From Adineta vaga (Eukaryota > Rotifera), in NCBI GenBank assembly GCA_021613535.1, contig CP075497.1, forward strand, positions 5,952,001-6,016,000: 64,000 bases of DNA, given 5' to 3'. Both the position numbers and the translations under genes were made by a program. This document shows, one piece after another, positions 27,275-40,500 of this stretch. A model generated the notes under the pieces. That model was not told where the DNA came from. It saw only the letters and a list, made by a program, of their open reading frames with translations, and did not search any database. How positions within the stretch are numbered: position 1 is the stretch's first letter; each line of letters starts with the position of its first letter.

Positions 27275-27696
27275 ATGGCTATGCAAAGACGTACTAATGG
27301 TCGTTTACCATCTGAAATTAATCGTATTCTATACGTTCGAAATCTTCCCTATAAAATAACTGCAGAAGATATATATGATATATTCGGTAAATATGGTGCT
27401 ATTCGACAAATTCGTGTTGGTAATACACCTGATACACAAGGTAAGGACAGTTCTAGTTCCTTTTCTTTCATAATAGTTTTTCTTTTTTCGTTATTGAATT
27501 AGGTACTGCATTCATTGCTTATGAAGATATATTCGATGCAAAGAATGCTTGCGATCATTTGTCAGGATTTAATGTTTGTAATCGTTATTTAGTAGTGCTT
27601 TATTATCAAGCAAACAAAGCACATGATAAAATGAATTTAAACAAAGAAAAAGAAAAATTAACAAAAACGCAAGCAAGATTTGGATTAAATACATAA
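27275..27696 (+). CDS. SF3B6: SF3B6 (p14), branch-site protein of the U2 snRNP
   Basis: SF3B6 is a small RRM protein of the SF3b complex that contacts the branch-point region during splicing. Two exons, 27275-27440 and 27503-27696, join to 360 nt, 119 residues. The RRM has [20 protein letters not shown] (RNP2 side) and [20 protein letters not shown] (RNP1 side), followed by [18 protein letters not shown]. These are near-identical to the animal protein, including the degenerate RNP1. Length matches the usual 125. The intron (62 nt) lies within the RRM. Confidence 0.97.
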
Positions 27697-29132
27697 AAAA
27701 AACTGTTCTTATCAATATCTCAATTAGTTTTTCTTTTTCTGTTTGTTGTATCTTGCATAAATACATGATATATGTATTAATCAGTTGAATGAAAGATTAG
27801 AAGGCTAAATATTGAAATTTTCATATATCGGATAAGATTTAAAAGAAATATTTTCGTTCCATTTTGATAGAAAGAAAAAGAAATCTTTTGCCAAGAGAAA
27901 AGAAATGAAGAATTTTTCTTCTATTTACAACCTTACGATATATTGACTTTGAATATCAAGCAATTTGTTCTTCTGTATGTTTATTCCTCTTCATCAATCT
28001 TCTTCTTGGCTGCTGTGCTGTACATAAAAATCGAACTGTCACGAACATTTGTACTCATTATTGATAAGCATGAGAGCAAGAAGAAGAAGAAGGAAAGGTA
28101 AGAGAACTTCTCGTTCTTTTTTCAGTTTTACGTAATATATAATAAGCTTCAATATGAGACAAACGAGAGATTGTGCATAAGGGAGCGAGAGGAATTTGAG
28201 CGACCTTGAAAATCTCGTTCTGACATGACAAGATGAGAGACATATGAAAGATTAGTTATACTGTTATAAAAAAACAACCAATATCAAATATCCATTTCTA
28301 ACAATATTCATTTTCTTTTTCAACGATATTAATCCAATTTTACGGCCAGTGAATTCTTATTTCTTTCACACATTTTTCAAGTTTGTTCATTCTTTTCTAT
28401 GTGATATAAACATACGATATTTAAGTGTAGTCATTTGAAATGGTACTCACCGATAGTCTTGTTACTTTTTTCGATGGTATTATATAATATTTCAAAACGC
28501 AAAAGTTAAAATGTTCAACCACATCGTTGTCATGTTTACATCAAACATTCATTCAATTGATCAATGATGAAACAAACAGTAATGTACTTAGAAGTTCTAT
28601 TTTTTATTTTTATTTTGATATAATGATTTATTTATTTCCTAGTTCTGTTTTCTAAGTTGAAAATTCGTAAGTATCAGCGAAGAAGCGAATTTATATCATA
28701 TTCATAAATCAAAATCTTGTCTTAAATGACAACTTATTCATCTTGATAATAGAAAAAAAGAAAGCCTTGGTTTATACAATAGGATACGTGCTGAGAAATA
28801 AAAATAATCTTAGTCTACGATTCATAGAAAGAGACTTCTATTGAAAAATAAACATATTTACTTAGACTTGGAAAAAACCTTGTGTACTCAAAGCATAATA
28901 CTAGGAATATGTTCTATGTATCCTAGATTTACTTTTATTTATTTGTTTCAATGTAATCATTTAGATATAGTATTGACATTGTGCATGATTAACCTTTTCT
29001 TTTATAAATAATATACACATTTTTTTTTGTATAGTAGATAATATATTCATTGAAATTATATTTGAATAATAGATTACTTCATAGGAACTAAATTAACGTG
29101 TTGATTGATAATTTTTAGATTACGAAATATGA
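27697..29132. other. Intergenic region, nothing recognised
   Basis: About 1.4 kb between SF3B6 and the ankyrin gene. It is AT-rich with scattered short open frames; one on the minus strand near 28058-28243 has no family pattern. It may include 5' exons of the ankyrin gene. No RNA gene is visible. Confidence 0.4.
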
Positions 29133-32100
29133 ATTATCAATACGAAAATCAACAGTACAGTCGACAATTACTCAATATTGTCGCATGGTACTATTGAACA
29201 ACTTTTTGTAAGTAAAAAGTGATTTTTGTTTTTCATGAAAGATCATCTTTGTTTGTTTTTTTTTGAAGATATTTCTACAAGGATTTCATCGAATACCTTT
29301 TCATAATTTAACTGATGTGATATCATATGAAGGAGTTATTGATGATCAAATTGATTTTATTGATTGCACAGGTACAAGATATGATGTTACACCATTGATT
29401 ATAGCAGCTGGAAAAGGTAAAAGAAGAAGATATTTTGCTTAGTTCATTATTCAAAAAATGATAATCGATAGGTTCATATGAAAAAACGAAAATTCTTCTT
29501 GTTCATGGAGCTAATCCAAATAAACAATGTGCAACTGGGTAGGCAAAGACAAATGATTACTATGGTATTTGAATCTGTTTTTCTTTCTCTAGCGATACAG
29601 CATTGAATTTAGCTGTGCATCGTCATAAATTTCCAATTGTTGATTTACTTCTTCACTATCGTGCAAATCCAAATCTTTATAATCACTCTGGTAAAACAGC
29701 ATTGCATCGAGCTGCTGTTTCATATGCCAACGAAGATCTTCGACATCTTCGAGCATTACTTGATGTAAGTTATGTGTGTTATCAATAGATTATTCGATTT
29801 GTTCTTTCATCAATAATCTTAGTAGATATATATTGTTTTTAATGTTTGTTTTTCTATTGTTACAATTCAAAATTGAGTAGTAAAAAAGAAGATGATTACT
29901 TATTTTTAAAGGCTGGAGCTGATCCAAATATTGAAGATCGAAATCAACGATTACCACTCGATGAAGCGATTATTATGAATAAACCAGGTAGAAAACAAGA
30001 ATATCACTGAATATTTTCACAAAATTTACTTTATTTATTAGAAATTGTGGAGATATTCTTAATCTATGATCCAACATTAATTCATCGAGCATATCGAGCA
30101 GCTGCCATTGCTTCTCGTCTAGGTAAATTTCATTTCTTTTTTTCTTTTTCGTCCAAATATTTCAATATAGGTTATGATGAATGTTTATTAACATTATTGA
30201 ATTATGGTATGGATCCAAATATTACTGATCAAACACGAACAACACCATTACATATAGCGTATGTAAAAACATATTTCTTAGAAATATCAAAAGACAAATT
30301 CATTTTCTTTTTCAGTGTTCGTGCAACGAAATTATCTACAGTTCAACTCTTAGTTGCACATGGTGCTGATCAAAATTTATCTAATAATCGAGGTGAAACA
30401 CCTTTGAGTATAGCGGAATTTCTACCATTAGATCAACAACAGAATTTTATTAACGTTCTCATTGGTATGAAATTGCCAGATCAAGTTTACACACTCATCA
30501 TTTTATCTCTATTTTTTTTTCAGAAACACCACAAGCAATACCATCGAAATTGCAAACATACACAACAGATACAGGTGTGTGTAACTGTTTTCACGAAGAA
30601 ATATAAGATTAAATTGTTTATTTAGAAAATTTCGTTCCGCATATATATCCACTACTTAGTAATCAGTCAAATTGGACATTTGATAATAATGAATATCGTA
30701 GTCAAACAGCAGAAAATTCTTCTGTACTTAATCTACTTGATGGTAAATGAATGATTGTATATCTTAAAAATGAAGAATCTTTGGATTTTGTAGATTCTAA
30801 TGAAACATATTGGTGTTGTACACAATCAAAAAATGCTTGGATTATATTTGATCTGAAATATGAACATCATATCAATGGTTTGAAAATAACTGGATGGTAA
30901 AGTTTAAGATTAGGAAAAACAAGAAATTGATCAAATTTTATTTCTAGTGGTAATTATTCGGCACCTAGAAATGGATATTTAGATGTATCGAATTCTGTTA
31001 GTGGACCTTGGCTTAAAGTAACAAATTTTACTTGTTTAATATCTCGTAAGATATCAAGAATCTGGATAAGATGAAAAGATTTTTGTATTGATTGTAGAAG
31101 GAAATACGATGGAAATCTTTTTTCCATCATTAGAAACTCGTTTTCTTCGAGTTTTTATTCTGGATAATTATGGTGGTGATGATATTCAAATACAAAATCT
31201 TGCTTTTTTTGGTGTTGATATGCGTTTAGTTCATTTAATACGAGAATATGGATTAGAAAATAGTCTAAACACATTACTAGAGAATGTAAATATAATAGAC
31301 ATTTCAATAAATATTGAATGATTTCAATTCATTCTATTTCAGGGTATCAATGACTTAGACAAATTAGCTGAAAATCTTGACGAAATTTTAAACTCATCGG
31401 TAAGTATATAAAGTTAAAATTGTACTATTCATTTTTGAATGATCATATTGTTTATTGTTCTATATGCTTTCTTTTAGGATAAATATCTTCATGTAAATGA
31501 TCATTTTCAATTTATACGCTTAACTGAATCATTGAAATGTGAGTGCCGAAATTTAATCATTTATAAATTTATATTTCTTCATTTATTTTAGCACTACAAT
31601 TAACTTTTCTTGAATGGTGTATACCTCCTCAAACAACAGCTATTGTTGGTGAAAAATTAAAAACATTCAGTGTTGAAGGCAATAGTGGTGTTACTGATCG
31701 AGTTAAATTAGAAGAAAAACGTATGTTCGATTTTTACAAGAATGATGATTTTAATATATTATTTATCATAGTTGAAAATAATTCACAGATCAACACCGCA
31801 CTAGTGAAAGATCTTGAACCAATACATAGTCGATCATTAGCAGATTTTTCGGATTATATCATCAAGTATCGTACGTATAGAAATAAAACTTATATATATA
31901 TTACACTAATCTAAATTATATCAATAAAATTCTCAATTTATTATGGAGGGAAATTCAGAAATCGAATATTTGATGTTTTTGTTTAGCTGGTCGACACAAA
32001 ATTCGAATTGCTAGTGTTCAAAATTCTCACATTCATACGTCATGGCAAGAAATTGTTGTGGGTAAGGTTATCTCTTCCGATTTTCAACTACGTCGTTCAC

Positions 32101-34932
32101 CACTGATTTGATTCAAACTAAGATAATTTTACCACATTCTTTTTCTTTTCTATTTGCTTTTGAGATATCTATTTGCCTTTAGTCTATCATATACTCATAA
32201 AAAAAGTATCAAGTTCGTGTGCTGCCTCTTCTCTGTTGTTGTTTTTCATCAAATTTTATTTCGCATTCTCCGTAAGTTTGATACTCTGCTGTAAATACTC
32301 CTATCAACAATATAATTTTGTTTTCCGCTAAAAAAATCGATGTGTAATGGTTCTATATGATCGTTTTCTTTTTCTCATTCTCTTATCGGATTTTATTGCG
32401 ACTAATCATAAATAATACCGCAAGAGAATGCGCATTGCTGCTGCTACTATTATTTTTCTTTTTTATTTATCATGATTGACGTTTGACGAATCTATTTACT
32501 GTTGTATTGTTGGTATTACTTTATTCTTTCGACGATTAAAAATATAAAATATGATTATTGGCTTTTAATATAATTTAATCGAATAATTTATCTTACCATG
32601 ATTCGTGAGTACCGCTTATCTTTAACTCGAAAAAGAAAACATAAATTGCTGGTTATTCATCATCATCTTCTTCTTCTTCTTCATTGTCATTCGTTCGTCG
32701 ACATTTATTTCGCATTCTTTTCATTTTTCTTGTTGCATTTCTGTAGGTCCTACCTTATATCATTCATCTAAACTAAACAAAGCAACAGACGAAAATTCTC
32801 ACTTTACATCAACAACTTTCTCTCGCGCTATCACTGCCACAAGTGATAAAGAGAAGACACTAGTTTCTCTACAGAAACCAACAACAATAAGTGAAGATAA
32901 AAGAGAAAATCGCGCGTTTATCACTAAAGTTTACGAAAGTGAAGAAGAAGACAACGACGACGACGACAATACTGAAGCCGATACATATCTAACTTCACTA
33001 AAATCAATTGAAGATTCACCATATCATTTTCCAGTTACAAACATGTCACATACAGCTCCAAATCTACGAATGAATCATGATCAATACCCTGAAGATCAGA
33101 TGGAACAGGGTATACAAACTAATTCTGGTACATATAACGATCACAGAACGAATGCTGATGAATTGGGTGATATTGATGGTAATTATCAGCCAAATTCAAT
33201 AACAAGACAAGGTAGAGCTTTAACATCAACAAATCGTCAATATGATAAACGTCGACGACTATCGGATACTCATCCAATGAATGATGTTAGTAATCGAGGA
33301 CAATCATTTGGCAATGACGAATTTCAAGAAAATAAAAAAGAAAGATCTCTTACACCAAAAAAATATCGGCTTCTGAAAAAACGTCTTGACCAACTACGTC
33401 GACAAGAAGAGCAAGCATATGAACAGGATGAACGAGAAAATCGTCCTTCACATCTTGCTAATGGTCATCGGCAAGAATCACAATATCCATCATCGCCACA
33501 AAGACCATATCACCAGTCGAACTTAACATCAACATCGAAACAACATGAATCATCAAATTCTCGCGATCAGAATGATCAAAAGTTTCCGTCAAAAGAGCGC
33601 GATGATGTTCATCAGGCTGGCCCATCAAAGAATCAGACTACATATAGCGCATCAAACTCATCCCCACCAGGAACGCCACCACAGAAAATATATGAACGAA
33701 CAGATCGTCATGATGAACAACGTACTGGTCAATCGGCAACGCATAATCAATATCGTTCTGAAAAGGACATAACATCAACAGGAGCGCAAAATCAATCATC
33801 ACAGTTACCAACACAATCATCAGATTCGTCAAGACGATCACAACAAACTCCTAATCAATATCAGATCAAATCAGGTACTCTAGAAATAAGAGAAAGTCCA
33901 TCTAGCAATAGTTTATATGCTCGTGATCCTAACAATACAGAAATGGAAATGATTTTCAAAACTAAATTTCAAGGTGCTGATGATCATGAACGAGTAAAAC
34001 AATTCATACAAACAACAATAGGCAATCAAAGCGATAATCTTCCGCCAGCCAATATCAAAGAACAACAACATACTAACCGCTATCCACCTATTAACGATAA
34101 TAAAGATAATGATAAATTAACAACATCGGATAGATTTACACCATCAGGTGGAACTGGAGTTCATTCAAATAAGTATGATCAAGAAGGAGATCCTTCATCA
34201 GACCATTCTCCTTCTAGACCATCTCAAGCTCACGGACGTCAACCAACACAGACGATATTAACGCCTGATTCATCTGTACTAGTTACACCTCACCAATCGT
34301 TAACACAACCGCGAAACAAAAAACTATACTTTTTCGGTTCTAATGATCAGAATAAAGGTTCTTATTACGACAGTGATGATGATGAAGGTGCTTGTTTAAC
34401 ATTTGGTCATGGTACGCAGACAACATCTCCTACAGATAATAGTAGCAAATTATATCATGGCACATCTCGAAACGCTGATTTGATACCAGAACGAGACGCC
34501 GCAACAAATACTAGTGTTTCACTAGCACCATATGCAACAAAAGATCGAGAAAATCGCATGCAACAACAAAAATCTGGTCGACCCTACGGATCACCAACTG
34601 ATGAAAATGATTATGCATATGTATCCGACGTAAACACTTCGACTAGTTTGAATCAAAGTATTCCACGAAATACGAGTGGAAATCAAGTTTCTAATCAGAA
34701 AGGTTTTCCTCGTGGATATGACGATGATGATGATGAAGTGGGCAATAACGGTAATATGTACGGAAATGCATATGGTAATGACAATCCCCGTCAACCTTCA
34801 CATCGTTCGGATGAAGTGAAAGGTTCTGGAAACAACGACCAACGTAATCGTAGAACAAATCCAGCTCAACCCATCCATACAGACAGATACCGTACAAATA
34901 GCGATATGAGCGAAAGTGGTCATCAAGTATAA
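29133..34932 (+). CDS. Ankyrin / discoidin-like / SAM-like protein, isoform with last exon X
   Basis: A long gene whose 5' end is unclear; the open frame begins at 29133 without an obvious ATG. Small exons up to 32061 encode about six ankyrin repeats (TPLIIAAGKG, LLHYRANPNLYNHSGKTALH, ALLDAGADPNIEDRNQRLPL, TTPLHIAV, LLVAHGADQNLSNNRGETPL). An F5/8C-like beta-sandwich follows (LNLLDDSNETYWCC, WIIFDLKYEHHINGLKITGW, ETRFLRVFIL), then a SAM-like helical part (LIREYGLENSLNTLLENGIN) and a segment ending IRIASVQNSHIHTSWQEIVV. The exon ends at 32061 in phase 1. After a 685-nt intron, exon X (32747-34932, 728 codons) is a hydrophilic Ser/Asn/Gln-rich disordered tail with an acidic run (EEEDNDDDD) and the motif GIQT at 33109. 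It looks like an intracellular scaffold. No named ortholog is claimed. Confidence 0.7.
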
Positions 34933-35346
34933 AACAAAAGAAAATAACTGATTGAAATAAGAACATATCGTGTTTAAAAGATAAACCATCATAATGTTCG
35001 ATTGTATTCGAAATAGATTAATCATGTCTGTTTTTTTTCAAAGTTCATTTACAATTGATTTTATTTAAGAAATTTCCATTCTCTTTTAGTTTCTCTAGAT
35101 TCTTTCTCTATCGTATTTTAATTCGTTTTTTTTCATTTACGTTATGGATAAATTGTTTTTTTGTGTCTGGTGTTTTATTGAAAGTAAAGAGTTATAACAA
35201 ATGAATATAAAATGTAAAGAAGGTCGTTACTTGTTGTGAAAAATGTCAATAGAAAAGAGAGAGACACATCAGACTTGATAAAACATTGGAATGTATATAC
35301 GTAGGTGTATGGTATGTTTGGATAGAAAGTATTCTTATCTCTTTAA

Positions 35347-35352
35347 AATAAA
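35347..35352 (+). promoter_or_regulatory. Candidate polyadenylation signal for exon X
   Basis: An AATAAA hexamer lies 415 bases after the exon X stop and 70 bases before the exon Y acceptor. It is placed where use of exon X as a terminal exon would need one. AATAAA is frequent by chance in AT-rich DNA. Confidence 0.35.
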
Positions 35353-35421
35353 AAAAAGATATATACATACATACATATATACTTGTAAACTACTTTTGCT
35401 TTTTTTCGTATTTATTTACAG

Positions 35422-37004
35422 GTAAAAAACCGCTTGAGATAACTGTTCGGACTACTGCGGGACCATATTTGTATACATCTGGCATTATACCACCAAGACC
35501 ACATTCATCACCAACAACTGATAAAACTGATGACATAATCGAAAAAGAATCATTTGTGAAACAACAAACTCTTTTTCACACACCAGATTCATATTTCTAT
35601 AATTCGCGTGATAATAACGAAGAACAACAAGAAAAAAACGTTGCTGCAATGCATAGCGTACGAAAACACAATCAATCTGCGAAAGAGTCAGCAACAAAAC
35701 CAGTTCGAGATCATGGTACACAATCAGAAGTAACCAAACGTACTATCGGAACAATGTGTGGTCCAGTTGCAATACGTCATTTCAATAATGAAACAGAATC
35801 ACAACCACCACCACCACCAACAACAACACAGATTTCAAGCTCACGCCATCAGCAGCAATCACCACAAAGATCATTACATGACATAGAACGAGATTATCAA
35901 AGACATGAAACGCAATATCGACCCCAAACACCGAGACGTAACACTAGGGCCGATGATAAGCATGATGAAGAACAACTATCACCATCTTTTGAACGTCAAC
36001 GTCCACCATCTAGATACGACACGAATACTAATACTCGATTGCCTCCAGCAGCTAATCAATCTGAGGATTTAACATCGAATCGACATCCCCAACCAAGTTC
36101 AACATCAAAAGATGATCAATGCGGTCCTGCTCAATCATACGACAATCATTCGCCTTCTTCGTTCTCAACATCAAATAATTATTCATCGAAAAAAAAACAT
36201 CAACCAGCCAAAACTTCAGTTGAAACAGATACTAGGTACGATGGTATGAAACCTCAAAGAGATCAAGGTGTTCAATCAGAAACACGTTCAGTAAGACATA
36301 ATGGGACATCAACAAATACAGAAGAAAAACCTCGACACCCAGATCCATTGAACAGACCAACCCGTCCAGTGGTAGTGAAACCTCAAGATGGTTGTATTCT
36401 GTTGACATGTGATCCACCACGACCGAAACCGGGAGTTATTCCTCTTCATCCTGAGAAAAATGATGGTTATGTTGGCAACTACGATCCAGTTGACAACGGA
36501 AATGGTTCAAATAATCAATCAAATACGTCGACAATATATGGCGATAAAATTTATATCGATCAAAAACCAAAGCCGACTATAGTTCCACTTAGTTATGGTC
36601 ATCAGCATAAGACACCACCGATGCGAGAATCACCTACATTAAATATTGGCACTGAAAATTTTATTCGAGAATCACCCGATAATGAATTTACAACTCCACT
36701 GGAAAGAGATTACATTGAAGATCCTAATCGATCATTTCATATAGATAATCGAAATGATCCGACATCCCACAAGAAACGTGTCGTCTTATTACGTGTTCTT
36801 AATTCAGCGCAAACATATGTTTTCGAACAACAACCATCATCAAACAAAAATGTTCATCAATCACGAACAAATAAAAATTTCTTATTAGCATCATCACCAA
36901 CAATGCAATCATTTAATTCACCAGCTCGAATTCACGATTCTCGTACAAATCAAACAAGTTCAAATGATTTTACTGGCCGACATTTAGCTTCCCAAAATGC
37001 CTAA
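35422..37004 (+). CDS. Alternative last exon Y of the ankyrin/discoidin gene
   Basis: The exon begins after a strong acceptor (TTTATTTACAG) with GT, so joining to the exon ending at 32061 restores a Gly codon exactly as exon X does. The joined protein reads QEIVVGKKPLEITVRTTAGP. The rest is another disordered Ser/Gln/Pro/His-rich tail of about 525 residues. It contains the repeats HGTQSE (35715), QGVQSE (36267) and STNTEE, a proline run, and RPVVVKPQDGCILLTCDPP. It ends with a TAA at 37002-37004, and an AATAAA follows at 37094. No start codon occurs in the first 60 codons, so an independent gene is less likely than an alternative or skipped-to terminal exon. Confidence 0.6.
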
Positions 37005-37518
37005 TTTTCTTTTTGATTTATTTTCATTTTTTTTATAACGCTTTAAAATTCTTTTACTGAATGATTTTTGTATTAAAAAAAATATTCACGAACAATAAAT
37101 ATTCTATTTGACTATTTCTAATAAATTCATTTCTTTTTTTCAAACGTACTGATGGTTGATGACATTGTTCAAGGTATCGTATGAAAGAAACCAAACATAA
37201 TGGATATCACTAGTTCAAAAAATTGAAACTATTCAATGTTATTACATCATCGTTATGAAATGGAAGAACGATCCTACATCATATTACTATTGCATTAAAA
37301 GATATTCAGTAAATATGTGGAAAACAATTGCTATTAAAAAATATAAATAATGTCTTTTTTCTCGCTTGTTTACGTCGATGTCTTTTTTCCTCTTATATTT
37401 TTCGCCTGCGAATGACGCCATGAGCAGAACGCAAAGCTGGTTTTCATTATAGACGAAGAAAAAAGATAGAGATCGGCAAGACAAACTTTTGTTACTTTCT
37501 TTTCTATTCTAAACAACT
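37005..37518. other. Intergenic spacer with polyadenylation signal at 37094
   Basis: About 510 bases between exon Y and the OTU gene. An AATAAA at 37094-37099 is well placed for the end of the upstream transcript. No coding signal is seen. Confidence 0.5.
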
Positions 37519-40500
37519 ATGATGAAGGCTGCACCCGCAATTACAAATGGACTTCAAAGGGTACAAACTGATCAGAATAATTCATCTTTATGTCCAATTG
37601 AGGAAACTGATGCTTTGTTCGATATAGATTGTCAGGAACTATTAAATCCTGAAGAAAAAGGTAAAAATTAATAAACATTATTCTTTTATCAAATACGTTT
37701 CTTTGTTGTATATATTTAGAGGAATTTCAAAATTTTTTGTTATATACCGATCAAATGAAAGAGAACCCATTTGGTAAGAATACAACACATCTATTCTAGA
37801 TCTAATTTAGAAAAGTAGATGAAACGACTATTCCATCGCTCACTTTTTCTGTTGTGTTTTCATCTCGAAAACAACCTTCATTCATTTCCTAAACCAAGAG
37901 ATGTCATACTGTCCATTGTTTTTTCACCAAAACGAGTAATATAAATAAAAAAAACAAAGCTTTGACAACAAAGGTAAAGAAACTTAGGACAATATTTTTA
38001 TTTACTAATCAAATATAATCAACACGTGTAGTCGATTTTAACACACGTGAAAAGTTCGTTTAAAACATGAATCTGTTCTACTAATTGAATTTTTGTTCAG
38101 TATATAGTCTTTCGAAATTGTTCATATCGTTCACTTTTTATTTATCTATTATTTAATAAATTCAATTCATTTCTTAGAATGGCGACAATTGTTCGATACG
38201 GCGACCAATACATTTAGATCGAAATATGAATTTCGTCTATGTGAAGTAAATAATGATAATCTATCTTTATATTCATCTGTTCTCTGTGGATTGGATCGTG
38301 TGGATGAAATTGTTCCTAAACGTTTATGTAGAAAGGTTATTGGTCATATTATTGAATCATCTGAATCCAGAGTCTCTTATCGTTCACACGAAATCGATGG
38401 AGAATATTGTACAAATATCGAAGAAGATCTCGAAGTAGTTGGTGAACCTGAACTTCATGCTTTAGCATCGCTGTATCCAAAATATTTATTCTGTGTTATT
38501 TCGGCAATTTGCAATGGTAATGAGATCGTTTCTACAATAATTTACAAATATGTTAAAGATATCAAAGCATATGACAAATGCATTTTTGTATTATACGATG
38601 GTGGAACTCGTCAATATCAACCTTTATATTTATATAACAAAATAGATGGTGAAGAAGAAAAAACCAGTTTAAATATCATGATACAGATGAGAGAACTTCT
38701 TTGTGAATTTATTGAAGAAAATTTACATTGTAAGTAAATTCTTGAATTATAGCAGACAATAAAAGTGAATTATCTTTTAATCTGTGTGCAGATTATGGTG
38801 CCGTGAAATTCGAAGAGGTAGAAACGTCCGATGAAAATTGTATATTGATTGAAAACGAAAGTAAGCAAAATGTTATATTTCATACATGTTTTGTTCAATA
38901 ATTTTCTTTTTCTCGTAATTTCCAGATGATGGTAGTGATAGATGTAAATCCATCAAAAACAATAATCTCTTAGAATCAGGTATTGATCCATTATAAATTA
39001 CATTCTTGAATTTGTCTTTTTTTTTCTTCAAATTCTTCATAAAATAGAAATAAACGATGATGATTCAATGGATCTCTACACCGGTGGCACAAAAATCTCA
39101 GCATCAACTATGAATAAAGGTTTGTTAGAAAGGTTTTGTATTTAGATTCAATATGAGTACAGTCATCTTTCGTGTACAATCCATTCTAAATTAGAGCTAA
39201 TCGAATAGTATCAGTTCGTTTGAACAAGAGATCTTAGTTTCGTCTAGTTAATGAAAAATGAAGTAGTTGATCGATAGGAAAGCTCGAACATACCTACAAG
39301 TCATTTTAATGTGTTTTTTTCGTTCTAACAGGTGCCAATATATCATTGAAAATCAAGCAACGTAATTTTGAACAAGCATATGAATTTGTTAAAAAATCTG
39401 TTCTTGGTGATGGTCACTGTTTATTTTCATCATTGATCAATGTACTACATCCTTTAAAAGCTACAACTTACGAAAGTTTGAGAAAAGAGGCTGCAGATTT
39501 TATCCGTCAATCAGATCAAATTGACGATAATGTGTTGCACAGTGAAACTGGGCTTACTCGTGAGGCTTATTGTTACAAAATCGAACACACGAATACGTAC
39601 GGTGGTGAATTAGAATTATGGGCTATCGGCAAACTATATAAGACAATAATTCGTGTAGTCAGTGTGGTAAAAGGGAATCATGAAGTACCATCTGTGTCTA
39701 TCACAGAATTTCCGAAGGATGAGCCGTTATTTGAAAATACGGTTTACATTCTATATGGTGAAGAACAAAAGCATTATGAATCGTTACATTTAACGGATGT
39801 TACATATCAGCGTGAAAATTGGACCGCGTTTCACCGTGATGATGAGACAGTACCATATCTTCTTTTGGAATTTATTCGAGACAAACTTTATTGTAAGCAA
39901 ACATAACTTTTCATTGTACATAAATAACCTCTTGTCTCAAAAGATCCCGAGATATACAATCCATTATTACGAAAGTGGGACAGCAGCAAGATTTGATGGC
40001 TCATATACAATGTAAATACATGTTTATATAATTTCTTTTTCTACAATTTTTCTTATTCAAAATAGCTGTAAACGGTACTACCAATGTTTCCAATTTGCCA
40101 GTGATAAATTCTACAAGTGATTTATCAAGAAAACGAAAATTATCAAGTGAAATCGTTTCATTTCATAAGTTTGTAATTCTTCCTTATATTTATATAGAAG
40201 ATGAACAAAGTCCATTTCCAAATGCTATTGGAAAAAAATTATCATCATCAGAACTGATCACCAATAAAGGTTTGTCATATAGATTTCTGTTAGAAATAAA
40301 AGACTTGAAGTCAAAGTAGAGGAATAGCTACAATACAATTAATTTTACCTTTACATTCTAATCGTCCATGTCTAATGTCAATAAAGAATACATTTATTTA
40401 GGAGACAATGTATTACCTTCGACATCTCATCGTTCAATTCCTGCAAATGATCGAATTTCACCACTTCGTATGTTCAAAACGATTCATTTTAAGTTTTGTT

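Noticed and set aside
28058-28243. Minus-strand frame in the gap after SF3B6
   Set aside because: Short, without splice partners or motif; its Ser-rich end comes from an AAG repeat.
33545-33841. Frames inside exon X on both strands
   Set aside because: Shadows of the long exon X frame, with His/Ile/Val-rich composition typical of antisense or shifted reading.
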